The position numbers and the translations under genes are program-made. DNA of 61,104 nucleotides from contig JBDRKE010000016.1 in NCBI GenBank assembly GCA_043814315.1, forward strand, positions 1 through 61,104, read 5' to 3'. Below the pieces are notes generated by a model. That model made no database searches, had not been told where the DNA came from, and worked only from the letters and a program-made list of their open reading frames with translations. This DNA comes from JBDRKE01 sp043814315 (GTDB lineage Bacteria; Omnitrophota; Gorgyraeia; Gygaellales; Profunditerraquicolaceae). Below are positions 26,034 to 34,622 of the stretch, one piece after another (within the stretch, counting starts at the first letter, position 1; each line of letters opens with the position of its first letter).

Positions 26034-26107
26034 GAGAGCGCTGAAAAATTCTTAAAAACTATATCAGCGCTCTCTGATTACACAGATTATTTAAGATTAC
26101 ACAGATT
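26034..26107. repeat. GAGAGCGCT inverted repeat element, copy 2
   Basis: This is almost identical over about 74 bases to 18898-18971, including the GAGAGCGCT/AGCGCTCTC stem and the following GATTACACAGATT. The copy lacks the distal AATCTGTGTAATC arm. It lies just upstream of the hflK promoter. Confidence 0.62.
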
Positions 26108-26149
26108 TTCCGTCAATCTTGATACGTTGGCGGCGCAGGTATACGCCGC

Positions 26150-26215
26150 TTCCTTCGGCAAGCTCAGGACACTTCGCTGAAGGACACTGAGCGAAAGCGA
26201 AGTGCTCAGCATCAC
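26150..26215. repeat. CTTCG/AGCGAAG intergenic hairpin repeat
   Basis: The stretch has CACTTCGCT and AGCGAAGTG as a perfect 9-base stem, next to CTTCGGCAAGCTCAGG. Words of this kind occur as dispersed intergenic repeats in many bacterial genomes. Another hairpin, GCGGCG with CGCCGC, lies just before it. This region follows the PilZ gene's stop and may end its transcript, although there is no T-run. Confidence 0.45.
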
Positions 26216-26257
26216 CCTACAGCATACCCTTAGTCTTCAGGCCGGGGAATCGGAGGG

Positions 26258-26791
26258 TTAATTTTTCCGGGAAAGAGGCCTCTGATTCAACTCTAAAAAC
26301 TCGAAGTTCTCTATTTTCATTCGCGTAAAGTCATTGAATTTCAACAACAGGGTATATTCTCCTTCAGTATCTTTATGCTCGCAAATACGCTCCACTGTCG
26401 CATCAAAGGAAAGAGCGCTTTTAGGGCTGAGTTTATAGGGCCACTGAATCACAACAGGGCTACCTCTTAGTAATGGCTCTTTTGTTTTACAAAGAATGCC
26501 TAGGCCGCTGACATCAACCGTCTTGACCGGAAAAACCGCATTCCCGTACGTTAAAGCCGCAGTGCTTCTTAAGGGAAAACGGCGATACTTACGCTGCTCC
26601 AAAAGAACTTTTTGGCCTTTTATATCCACAGCATGGACTTTTCTCCAGGCTTGACCGTATTTAGTAATCCAATCGAGGGCAGCCGTGCCAAACCCGATCT
26701 CCCGGCCTGCCTTTTCACTTTCAATCCACTGGTGCTTTCTGATTTCAGAAATCACCCTAGGGTCCCTCAAATAAGGATATTCTTTCTTCAC
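26258..26791 (-). CDS. PilZ domain protein
   Basis: The 177-residue protein starts with GTG behind AAGGAGG. The C-terminal two thirds is a PilZ domain with the c-di-GMP-binding arginines in RKYRRFP (about 66-72) and the DVSGLGI motif (about 93-99). The N-terminal 60 residues are helical and unassigned. It should respond to cyclic di-GMP; the output is unknown. A possible promoter lies 290 bases upstream (27081-27108), which would give a long leader. Confidence 0.8.
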   Translation of the reverse strand: MKKEYPYLRDPRVISEIRKHQWIESEKAGREIGFGTAALDWITKYGQAWRKVHAVDIKGQKVLLEQRKYRRFPLRSTAALTYGNAVFPVKTVDVSGLGILCKTKEPLLRGSPVVIQWPYKLSPKSALSFDATVERICEHKDTEGEYTLLLKFNDFTRMKIENFEFLELNQRPLSRKN

Positions 26792-27122
26792 CGTGGCCTC
26801 CTTTTCTCTTTTCTTTTAGGAAATTGAGATAAGTGTTTGAAGAATTTTAACGTTAATGAAACAACTCTGATGCGCTCGGTTTCCGTAAACGAATGGGTTA
26901 ATACGGAATGTCAGGAAAGGTTGTTACCATGAAATGACTTCATTGGAATTTCAGAAGAGGATAACTTTTGATTATGAAGCCGCACCCAAAAAAATCTTTA
27001 ATATTCTATTCTATGGATTAAAAAGCCATCATCCGTCATCGTCATTTCCATTTTTTAAAAAGAACGGCAGTAATAAAATAATTTTACTGACATTTAATTT
27101 TATGTCAAGAGAAAATTTTTTT
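26792..27122. other. A/T-rich spacer without gene
   Basis: I see no credible reading frame in this 331-base spacer. It contains a possible minus-strand promoter (27081-27108) and an imperfect hairpin (CAGTAA with TTACTG) just past the stop of the upstream peptidoglycan-binding gene. I see no recognised cyclic di-GMP riboswitch motif, although a PilZ gene follows. Confidence 0.5.
27081..27108 (-). promoter_or_regulatory. Possible sigma-70 promoter ahead of PilZ gene
   Basis: TTGACA (27108-27103) and TAAAAT (27086-27081) are 16 bases apart on the minus strand. The nearest downstream gene is the PilZ protein, about 290 bases away. The region is very A/T-rich, so chance matches are likely. Confidence 0.35.
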
Positions 27123-27545
27123 TCAATGCGACAAATAATTCCGTAACTCTTGTGAGGTTTTTCTGCCTATTATGCCGTCCGCCTTTAGGCCGCGGGCTTT
27201 CTGAAAGGCCCTGATGGCCTCTCTTGTCTTGGGGCCCATCTGCCCGTCAACGGCACCTTTATAATAACCGGCATTCTTTAAAGCCGCCTGTATCTGCCGT
27301 ACGGATAACGGCGCCTCGCTAGAGCTTCCTGTCTTTGACTTATAAGAACCGGACGAAAAACCCTGAGTTTTTCTTAATCCGCCTTCTAGACTGCTGATTT
27401 CCTGATCTTTTTTCTGCAATTCGCTCTCAAGGAGACTGATGCGGCCTTGAAGTTGCTGCACTTGATCAGATGATTTTTTATGCGTACTCGCGCAACCTGA
27501 CAAAAGTAAAACCAGGCAAAACAGAAACAATAACCTTAAAGCCAT
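27123..27545 (-). CDS. Peptidoglycan-binding lipoprotein with coiled coil
   Basis: The 140-residue protein has a lipobox LLLSGC (about 14-19) and a short coiled coil (about 27-63). A PG_binding_1 domain (about 80-137) follows, with QIQAALKNAGYYKGAVDG and GPKTREAIRAFQ. It should anchor non-covalently to peptidoglycan from a lipid-modified N-terminus. It lies 94 bases after a related two-domain gene, suggesting duplication of the domain. No enzymatic motif is present. Confidence 0.82.
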   Translation of the reverse strand: MALRLLFLFCLVLLLSGCASTHKKSSDQVQQLQGRISLLESELQKKDQEISSLEGGLRKTQGFSSGSYKSKTGSSSEAPLSVRQIQAALKNAGYYKGAVDGQMGPKTREAIRAFQKARGLKADGIIGRKTSQELRNYLSH

Positions 27546-27638
27546 TCCTCCTCCTTTTTTAGTCTTTTTAGGGCGTCACCCCCTGCCTGCCGCCCTTTAT
27601 AATCTATTCTAAAATCACTGTAATCAACAGCCCTCTAG

Positions 27639-28319
27639 CTAATTTCGTGAAGGGCTGTAGTCTTTTAAATAAGCGCTTAACTCCTGCCATGTCTTGTCTC
27701 CGACAATACCGTCGGCAGAGAGCCCTTTGGATTTCTGGAAAGCCTTTATGGCCTGCTGTGTCGAAGGGCCGGCCTTACCGTCAATTTCCCCTTTATAAAA
27801 TCCGGCTTTGCTTAAAGCCGATTGTATCTTTTTCGTCCTGCTTTTGGACTGCAGGCGGTATCCCATGATTTCATCCTCAACCGCGCTTTTCTTTTTATTT
27901 GATGCCGCGATAGATTTAGTATCGGATTTCGGTTTCTTGACAATATCTTTTTCTCCAGCCGCCGGATTTCTGCCTGGGGGGGGCGGATTTTCTTTTATCC
28001 TATTGAGAGTCAAATGTGTTTCCTGGTTAATCTTGCCCGTGGGCTTTAATCCCTTGGCTTTCTGAAAGGCTTTGATAGCCTGACGGGTCTTCTCCCCCAT
28101 GATGCCGTCAAGGGCCCCCGCATAAAAACCGCTTTCTTTCAAAACATGCTGTATCTCTTTGACGCGGGGATTGAATCCAGAAAAACGGCCTATGATCTGC
28201 TCTTCCTTTACGCCAGCCTTATTCCTATCAAATAAGCTGCTTGCGCGCTCTTTAGCGAAAGCGACAAAAAGAACGAGTATCAGTAAAACCAGCATTATTA
28301 TTCCCAGTGCTTTTATCAT
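27639..28319 (-). CDS. Membrane-anchored protein with two peptidoglycan-binding domains
   Basis: The 226-residue protein has an N-terminal membrane anchor (about 4-24), then one PG_binding_1 domain (about 50-112), a Lys-rich linker and a second PG_binding_1 domain (about 155-220). The two domains share the pattern YxGxxDGxxGxxTxxAIKAFQKxKGL. There is no catalytic domain, so it likely tethers the envelope to the wall or recruits partners. It follows the OmpA/LysM gene by about 79 bases and may share its transcript. Confidence 0.82.
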   Translation of the reverse strand: MIKALGIIMLVLLILVLFVAFAKERASSLFDRNKAGVKEEQIIGRFSGFNPRVKEIQHVLKESGFYAGALDGIMGEKTRQAIKAFQKAKGLKPTGKINQETHLTLNRIKENPPPPGRNPAAGEKDIVKKPKSDTKSIAASNKKKSAVEDEIMGYRLQSKSRTKKIQSALSKAGFYKGEIDGKAGPSTQQAIKAFQKSKGLSADGIVGDKTWQELSAYLKDYSPSRN

Positions 28320-28397
28320 CTTTGGCCTCTTGCCATTATGCTCCAGCTACTTTTTCTATCAATAAAACCATCAGCGCCCAGTCTGGATAGTTCATTT

Positions 28398-29360
28398 TTA
28401 TTCAATAGGAATGATTATCTTTTGCCCTACTCTCAGCCTATTGGGGTCTTTTATCCTATCCCTGTTAAGCTCATAGAGGTACTTCCAGCGGTAGGCCTTA
28501 CCTAGATGCTCTTGGGCAATTTGAGAAAGCGTGTCTCCTTTACGGATAACATATTCCTTGGTGGAAACCCGGACTTGAGATTCCACTTCCTCTTCCTTTT
28601 CTATCAGGAATTTACCTTCCTCAATAGGCGTTGCTTCTGCTTCTTTGGGTTCTCCCGGATAAGGAAGCATGACTTCTTCAACCTCAGCAATCATAAACTG
28701 GGCATTCCTATCCTTCTGCATTCCTACGATATCGCTGATAGGCGCAATAGCATCAAGCTTTCCGCGGCTGACGATTCTGATACGGTCTTCACCGATGCCG
28801 CTCTCCAGCATAAACTTTTTTACGGAATCCGCGCGCCACGTGCCTAATTTTTCATTGTAGATTTCCGAGCCGCGGCGATCGCAATTGCCGGTGATAAGAA
28901 TGCTGGCCTCAGGGTTTCTCTTTAATGTTCCGATAGCCTCTCTTAGCAAGAGCCGGGCATCTTCGCGTAAATGCGCTTTATCATAATCAAAATAAACCTT
29001 CACGTTTTTGAGTATTTTTCTGATAAGAAGAGAGGGCCTTAACTCTTGCGGCTTTGGCGCGGGAAGTTCCTCTTCTTTATAGTCAAAGATAATCTTATAG
29101 ACATAGACGTAGCCGCGATTTCCCCAGGGCCTTGCCTTTCCCGGCTCTGTCGGCCACCACCAGTATCCGCCGCGCTCGGTATCCTTGACAGGGCCGGGCT
29201 TGGCATCGCTGGGCCACCATGAAAATCGTTTCTGTAGTTCTTTCAATTCTTCTTTTCTTCTTTGTTCTCTTATGTCAGAGGCATAAGTCAAGCCCTGTAA
29301 TAGAAACAGGGTGATGAATAGACATAAAGGAATTTTTTTAAACAATCTTTTCATTCTCAT
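28398..29360 (-). CDS. OmpA-family protein with LysM domain
   Basis: The 320-residue protein has a signal peptide (about 1-27), a Trp/Pro-rich stretch (about 45-85) and an OmpA-like peptidoglycan-binding domain (about 115-230). The core of that domain, NCDRRGSEIYN, matches the Pal/OmpA motif. A C-terminal LysM domain (about 270-318) follows. It therefore has two wall-binding modules. A good sigma-54 promoter lies upstream at 29434-29450, and an NtrC-type activator gene is adjacent. Confidence 0.85.
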   Translation of the reverse strand: MRMKRLFKKIPLCLFITLFLLQGLTYASDIREQRRKEELKELQKRFSWWPSDAKPGPVKDTERGGYWWWPTEPGKARPWGNRGYVYVYKIIFDYKEEELPAPKPQELRPSLLIRKILKNVKVYFDYDKAHLREDARLLLREAIGTLKRNPEASILITGNCDRRGSEIYNEKLGTWRADSVKKFMLESGIGEDRIRIVSRGKLDAIAPISDIVGMQKDRNAQFMIAEVEEVMLPYPGEPKEAEATPIEEGKFLIEKEEEVESQVRVSTKEYVIRKGDTLSQIAQEHLGKAYRWKYLYELNRDRIKDPNRLRVGQKIIIPIE

Positions 29361-29433
29361 TTTTTTGTCCTTTCATTTCCTTGATACAATTACAAAAGGT
29401 TTTCCTAGAATGAAAGCATTCCATAATAAAATA

Positions 29434-29450
29434 AGCAAGTCTTATGCCAA
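29434..29450 (-). promoter_or_regulatory. Sigma-54 promoter of the OmpA/LysM gene
   Basis: TTGGCATAAGACTTGCT on the minus strand matches the sigma-54 consensus YTGGCACGRNNNTTGCW at all but two positions, with the invariant GG and GC at the right spacing. Transcription would start near 29423, about 60 bases before the ATG. A perfect palindrome AAGTTATAACTT lies at 29472-29483 and could bind the activator. Confidence 0.72.
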
Positions 29451-29586
29451 ATTGAATAAAAAGGTAATAAAAAGTTATAACTTATTATAAATAGGCAGGT
29501 TGCGAAGTAAGAAATATTTCTGTGTCAGGGGGGCTTGGGATGTCAAATTGTAAAGTTATTTTACAGAATGGAAACAGATTTTCCTG

Positions 29587-31011
29587 TCAGGCTTCCTTGA
29601 TATGAGTCTTCATCTCTATACCTAACTTTTCTATTTTATCTTTTAAGGTGGGGCGGCTAATCCCTAAGAATCTTGCTGCCTGGCTCTGATTTCCCTGAGT
29701 CTGACGGAGCACTTCCATAATTAAAGTTCTCTCTGTCATCTCGATCACATCGGCATATAAAGAATGGCTGTCGCTGGCGTGCGCCCGGCCAATGGTTTTG
29801 CTTAATAAACTCTGAAGCTGTTCCTTAAGATCCAGAATCTTAACTGCCGTTTCTTCTTTAACCAGGACGTCTTCGGGAAGAATAACATGGCCTTTTCCTA
29901 AAAGAAGTGCTTTTTTGATGACATTTTCTAATTCCCGCACATTGCCGGGCCAGTCATAATTTTGCAGTGTCTTTAAGGCCTCTGACGAGAGTTTCTTGAC
30001 TCCCGTCTTTAGTAGTTCTTTATTGCATCTATTTATAAAATATTCTGCCAAAAGCGCAATATCCTCTTTACGCTCTCTTAAAGGAGGCAAACGCAGAGCT
30101 ACCACGTTGAGCCTATAATATAAATCCTCGCGGAACTTCCCTTCCTTGAGGAGCTTTTCCAAATCTTTATTCGTTGCGGTAAGCAAACGCACGTCTACTG
30201 TTATGGTCTTATTGCTGCCTAACCTCTCAAAGGATTTGTTTTCGAGAACCCGCAGGAGTTTTGTCTGGATGGCATGCGGCATATCGCCGATCTCATCCAG
30301 AAATAATGTGCCGCCGTTACATTGCTCAAGCTTGCCTATCCGGCGTTCCCGGGCATCCGTAAAAGCGCCTCTTTCGTAACCAAAGAGCTCGCTCTCAAGG
30401 AGGGTCTCGGGAATCGCCGCTGAATTTATCACCAGAAAGGGCTTATGTTTCCTGTGGGAATGATGATAAATGGCCCGTGCTACCAATTCTTTTCCCGTGC
30501 CGCTTTCGCCTCTTAAGAACACTGTCGTATCTGAAGCTGCCACTTGCCCTATGAGTTTATAAATCTCCTGCATTCTGCAAGATGAACCGATAATCCTATC
30601 CCCCTTGAACTCAGGCCTCGGTTTAAAATCAACTTCGGTTTTCATCAAACGGGATGTCTCGAGTGCTTTTTCGATAAGTTTTTTCATCCGAGGCACGTCA
30701 AAAGGTTTTATCACATAGTCGTAAGCGCCTAATTGCATGGCCTCAATCGCCCTCTCCGTCGTTGCGTAAGCCGTCATAATAATAATCGGCAATTTCGCAT
30801 CCAAGGCTTTAAATCCCGAGAGCGCCTCAAGGCCGCTCATGCCGGGCATTTTGATATCCATAATGAGGAGGTCGACGCAAGAGCCTTGGGCCAAAGCTAA
30901 TCCATCTTCGGCGTTACTTGCGGTGAGAATCCGATAGTCCTCCTGAGACAGTATCTTTACAAAAGATGAAATGACATTCTTTTCGTCATCCACAACAAGA
31001 ATAGTGCTCAT
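29587..31011 (-). CDS. NtrC-family sigma-54 response regulator
   Basis: The 474-residue protein has a receiver domain (1-115, phospho-acceptor Asp52) and a sigma-54 AAA+ domain (about 138-375). Walker A is GESGTGKE (168-175) and the sigma-54 contact loop is GAFTDA (215-220). A Fis-type helix-turn-helix lies at the C-terminus (GNQSQAARFLGISRPTL). All parts are intact. It pairs with the histidine kinase gene 27 bases upstream and probably drives the sigma-54 promoter at 29434-29450. Confidence 0.9.
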   Translation of the reverse strand: MSTILVVDDEKNVISSFVKILSQEDYRILTASNAEDGLALAQGSCVDLLIMDIKMPGMSGLEALSGFKALDAKLPIIIMTAYATTERAIEAMQLGAYDYVIKPFDVPRMKKLIEKALETSRLMKTEVDFKPRPEFKGDRIIGSSCRMQEIYKLIGQVAASDTTVFLRGESGTGKELVARAIYHHSHRKHKPFLVINSAAIPETLLESELFGYERGAFTDARERRIGKLEQCNGGTLFLDEIGDMPHAIQTKLLRVLENKSFERLGSNKTITVDVRLLTATNKDLEKLLKEGKFREDLYYRLNVVALRLPPLRERKEDIALLAEYFINRCNKELLKTGVKKLSSEALKTLQNYDWPGNVRELENVIKKALLLGKGHVILPEDVLVKEETAVKILDLKEQLQSLLSKTIGRAHASDSHSLYADVIEMTERTLIMEVLRQTQGNQSQAARFLGISRPTLKDKIEKLGIEMKTHIKEA

Positions 31012-31038
31012 TTTTTCATCCTGTCTTTTTGCCTCTGG

Positions 31039-32355
31039 CTAAATGTTAAAAGGGAGTTTGACCATAACCACGGTTCCTTTGCCTAGGCGGCTGTGCACTT
31101 CGATAGTTCCATGGTGCAACTGGACTATTCTGGAGGCAATAAATAATCCCAGGCCGATTCCTTCGGCCTTAGTCGTAAAAAAAGGCTCAAACAACCTTTT
31201 CTTGAATTCCGGCGATATACCTATGCCTGCATCTTTTATCCCGATTTGAAAAACACCTTTTAATTTCTTTCCGCTGGCATCCTGAGTCATAACCTCCAAA
31301 ACTCCTCCCTCAGGCATAGCCTCGATGGCATTAAGCATAATATTTAAGAATAACTGCTGCATCTGTTCCCTGTCAACATTGAGCTGAGCCTGTGAAGCAC
31401 GAAAATTATTTTCGATCTTTACGTTCTGCGCGTTTGCTTTAAGCGACAACAGTGTCGTGGTGCGCTCCAGGATAAGATGTATATCGCTTTTTTGCAGGCT
31501 TGGTTCCGGGAGACGGGCAAAATCGAGAAAATTCTTTACTGTTTTCTCCATCCTGTTGATTTCTTCGTTTATAATACTGATGTCCTCTTTAATCAAAGGG
31601 CTGTGTTTAAGTTCTTCTTCCAGTGTGTAGAGGCGCATTTTGATGGAAGTCAAAGGGTTTCTGATTTCATGCGCCACGTTTGCCGAAAGCTGGCCCAGGG
31701 TAGCCATTTTGGCGGAACGAATCAACTGCTCATTGATCTTCTTGGACATTAAAAGCCCCATCAATCCACCGAGGCACAAAGTGGCTACAACCGTTATCCA
31801 GATCATAGCCGTCATCCCAGCGGCATTTCTCTGAGAGAATGCCTCGGCCTTACTAATGATAAATTCATTTTCTAGAATCAGATCCTCGCACTTCTGATAT
31901 AACGCATCGATACTTTTTCTCACATCATTCAAAAGAAGGGTTTGGGCCTCCAGTGGATTGCCGGACTGATATAGCCTTACGGCTCTATTGCGCTGGCTAT
32001 CATAGATCTTATACGTAATCCCGATTTCCTGTAAAATCGTTTTTTCAGCGGAAGTTAGCGCGACATCCGAAGCTTTAGCGAACCATTCGTCAAAGTCTTT
32101 TTTTCTCTCTTCCAGCGTCTTAAGCCAAGACAGGTTGCCGTCTAAAAAATAACTCGCCACAATGCCTTTTTGATTCAGCAGGGCCAATTCCAGCTCTTCT
32201 GCCGCTTTGAGGCTGGAAACATTCTCTTTCATGATGGCACGAGAAACCTTTTGTAAATTTTTTGTAGTTATAAACGCAAGGTACCCTACAAGAACGGACA
32301 GGGCCGCCAGAAAAAGGAACGCAAAAATAATACGATGGCCAAACGATATTTTCAT
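31039..32355 (-). CDS. Sensor histidine kinase of the NtrC-type pair
   Basis: The 438-residue kinase has two membrane spans (about 8-28 and 183-203) flanking a helical periplasmic sensor region. A HisKA domain follows with His229 in ANVAHEIRNPLTS. The ATPase domain has the N box (LNAIEAMPEGG), DAGIGI and GIGLGLFIA. There is no PAS or clear HAMP domain. It overlaps the antiporter gene by four bases and precedes its regulator by 27. The periplasmic helical sensor suggests detection of an envelope or ion signal, but the stimulus is unknown. Confidence 0.88.
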   Translation of the reverse strand: MKISFGHRIIFAFLFLAALSVLVGYLAFITTKNLQKVSRAIMKENVSSLKAAEELELALLNQKGIVASYFLDGNLSWLKTLEERKKDFDEWFAKASDVALTSAEKTILQEIGITYKIYDSQRNRAVRLYQSGNPLEAQTLLLNDVRKSIDALYQKCEDLILENEFIISKAEAFSQRNAAGMTAMIWITVVATLCLGGLMGLLMSKKINEQLIRSAKMATLGQLSANVAHEIRNPLTSIKMRLYTLEEELKHSPLIKEDISIINEEINRMEKTVKNFLDFARLPEPSLQKSDIHLILERTTTLLSLKANAQNVKIENNFRASQAQLNVDREQMQQLFLNIMLNAIEAMPEGGVLEVMTQDASGKKLKGVFQIGIKDAGIGISPEFKKRLFEPFFTTKAEGIGLGLFIASRIVQLHHGTIEVHSRLGKGTVVMVKLPFNI

Positions 32356-34037
32356 CCTGTTTCCATCTGCTTCTGCAGTTCCATGATTCTAGTTGACACT
32401 ATCTTGTCCAATATTCTTCTTTCAATAAAACCGGTGATTTCGTTAGTTTGCGAGACTACGGGAAGGCATTCTAAATGATATGTGTCTAAAATCTTTTGCG
32501 CCTTTAGAAGCATAGTGTCCTCAAAAACCGTAGCCGCCACGGGCTCTTTGAGGTCGACAGCTAAAATCAAGTCTTTGAGCTCTTTTTCCATCAATATGTT
32601 CTTGAGACTATCGATGCTTATGATGCCGGACAATTTTTTATCATCAGTCACCACAGGATAATAGAGATTAGGCGTCTGGCTGAACAAAACCAGTATTTCA
32701 TCGAGGGGCGTATTATCTTTTATCAACGGCGGATTTCTATCCATGACTTCTTTCACCTGGGTCTTCTGGAGATAGTCTTCTTCTGTAATATTCATCCCCA
32801 CTTCACCGGCTCTGGTGACCGCTAACTTTACAAAAGGCGGGCCCATCAGCTCAAGAACAAAAACCGTTGCCGTAATAATGATGACTATGGTATTGCCAAT
32901 CACGCCGGGAAAATTGTGGCTTGCCAAAATAGACAAACCGATGGCCACCCCGGCCTGGCTGAAGAGACATAACGGTAAATATTTCCTGACGGAATCCTGG
33001 GCACCGGCTATTCTGGCCCCAAGAGTAGCTCCGAACATCTTTCCGGCACTTCTCCCAAACAGATACACAAGGACTAACAGCATGATGGGAAGGGTCATGT
33101 AGCTTATATTTAATTCGGCCCCGACAAGAACAAAAAATAAAATATAGATGGGGGGCGTAAAGCCCGCGAGCAGCCTAAAGGTCTCCTGGCTTTTCTGCGG
33201 GGTGACATTTGCCGTAATAGCCCCCAGCGTCATAACGGCTAAGAGCATATCCGCGTTAATCGCCAATGCAAATCCGCAAACAAGCAATACCGCTCCCAAC
33301 GAAAAAACAAGTATCCTCTCTTTCTCAGAATATTTTTTTAGGAAATAATTGAGGACTAACCCCGATAGGATTCCTATAATTATAGATATGCCGATTTCAT
33401 ATAAAGGGTGGATAAATGTTCTTAGGGAATTTTGTGCGCTATTGCCGCTTAGGCTTCCGGCGATACTGAAAGCTACCGCAAAAAGTAAAAGCGCCAATCC
33501 ATCGTCCATGGCGACAATTCCTAAAACGGTTCTCGTTAAAGGCCCTCTTGTCTTATACTCCCGAAGGACTTCCGTAGTTGCGGCCGGAGCCGTGGCTGAT
33601 GAAATTGCGCCTAACAATAACCCCAGTGACCAGCCCATCCTCCAGTCTTTGAAAAACAGGGTTCCTATTAAACCTACAAGCACCGAAACAAAAATGAAGG
33701 CGGCCAGGCCTTCAAACAGTAAAATATATATAAACTGTTTCCCGTATTTAGCTAAAACATCTTTCTTGAGCTCTCCCCCGATCATGAATCCGATCAACCC
33801 TAAAGCAAAATAGCTGAAAGGCTGGAGCGTTTTCACTATATCGTGGTTGACAATTTTAAATCCGGATTCGCCGATTAAGATTCCTATAGCCATGTAACCG
33901 ACTACCTGGGGAATCCGCAACTTCTGAAAAATGCGCCCGCCTATGGTCCCCCCGAATAAAGCCAATCCGAGGAGAAACAATATATTCAAATGAAGAACAG
34001 ATATTTTACTCAAAATATCATTTAACGGCGCAAACAC
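32352..34037 (-). CDS. Kef-like cation/proton antiporter with CBS domains
   Basis: The 561-residue protein begins with a CPA2-type antiporter domain of about 12 spans (about 15-405). Two CBS domains follow (about 425-550), which usually bind adenine nucleotides. It lacks the TrkA-N domain of KefB/C. It probably exchanges Na+ or K+ for protons under nucleotide control. Its overlap with the kinase gene ties ion balance to the two-component system. Confidence 0.83.
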   Translation of the reverse strand: MFAPLNDILSKISVLHLNILFLLGLALFGGTIGGRIFQKLRIPQVVGYMAIGILIGESGFKIVNHDIVKTLQPFSYFALGLIGFMIGGELKKDVLAKYGKQFIYILLFEGLAAFIFVSVLVGLIGTLFFKDWRMGWSLGLLLGAISSATAPAATTEVLREYKTRGPLTRTVLGIVAMDDGLALLLFAVAFSIAGSLSGNSAQNSLRTFIHPLYEIGISIIIGILSGLVLNYFLKKYSEKERILVFSLGAVLLVCGFALAINADMLLAVMTLGAITANVTPQKSQETFRLLAGFTPPIYILFFVLVGAELNISYMTLPIMLLVLVYLFGRSAGKMFGATLGARIAGAQDSVRKYLPLCLFSQAGVAIGLSILASHNFPGVIGNTIVIIITATVFVLELMGPPFVKLAVTRAGEVGMNITEEDYLQKTQVKEVMDRNPPLIKDNTPLDEILVLFSQTPNLYYPVVTDDKKLSGIISIDSLKNILMEKELKDLILAVDLKEPVAATVFEDTMLLKAQKILDTYHLECLPVVSQTNEITGFIERRILDKIVSTRIMELQKQMETG

Positions 34038-34046
34038 AATTTCCTC

Positions 34047-34448
34047 CTAAAAAGAATAAGCAGGCCTTAATTCCCAAGAACACAGGCCCTGATTATGATC
34101 GAACTCCAGGGATATCATATCGCTGGAAAAGAACCAGGTGGGGTGACGATAAAGACAGGCCTCCTGCAAAACGCCTTTATCGTCGGCACTCTTACAATAA
34201 AGGGGCTCTCCGTAAATCAATAAGGCCTCTGCTTTCGGCATTCCCTTTGCCAATCTTTGATTTTGAATATCACTTTTTAATTTCAAGAAAAGTTCTTCCT
34301 GCTGATTTACATATTTTTCAAGTTGGCGCTGCTCATTCCCTAAACTCTTTAGGGCCGTTATTTGTTCCCTATGCGTTATAAGAGCGCATCCGGAAAAAAT
34401 TAGCGTCCAACCCATTAAAGCCGTAAGTTTAATCAACTCCTTACGCAT
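34047..34448 (-). CDS. Lipoprotein with coiled coil and SmpA-like segment
   Basis: The 133-residue protein has a signal peptide ending in a lipobox FSGC (about 18-21) and a coiled coil (about 28-65). A KGMPKAEALLIYGEP segment (about 68-82) follows, which recalls the BamE/SmpA fold's lead helix. I do not recognise a defined family. It is nine bases from the antiporter gene. A role in sensing or envelope assembly is possible but unsupported. Confidence 0.6.
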   Translation of the reverse strand: MRKELIKLTALMGWTLIFSGCALITHREQITALKSLGNEQRQLEKYVNQQEELFLKLKSDIQNQRLAKGMPKAEALLIYGEPLYCKSADDKGVLQEACLYRHPTWFFSSDMISLEFDHNQGLCSWELRPAYSF

Positions 34449-34562
34449 CGAGATGCCTCCTTTATTTTCGAACTTAATTTACTGCTCAAGGGCCTATCTG
34501 CACATTTCTTAACGGTTCCTGTTATTTCTCTTATTAAATTCTAAACTGGCCAATTGAGGACA

Positions 34563-34622
34563 TTAGGATTCTGGATTTTGCCTGCTTGCTGTTTTGGAAT
34601 TTGGAATTTGAGATTTGGGATT
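34563..34622. repeat. A/T-rich low-complexity spacer repeat inside gene end
   Basis: Reiterated GGAATTTGGAATTTGAGATTT-like units (read in pieces on the plus strand) match the wording at 10532-10625. They encode the low-complexity tail of the beta-strand-repeat protein. Confidence 0.5.

Noticed and set aside
26792..27122. Cyclic di-GMP riboswitch ahead of the PilZ gene
   Set aside because: The long leader invites the idea, but I could not find the conserved GEMM core or tetraloop-receptor words.
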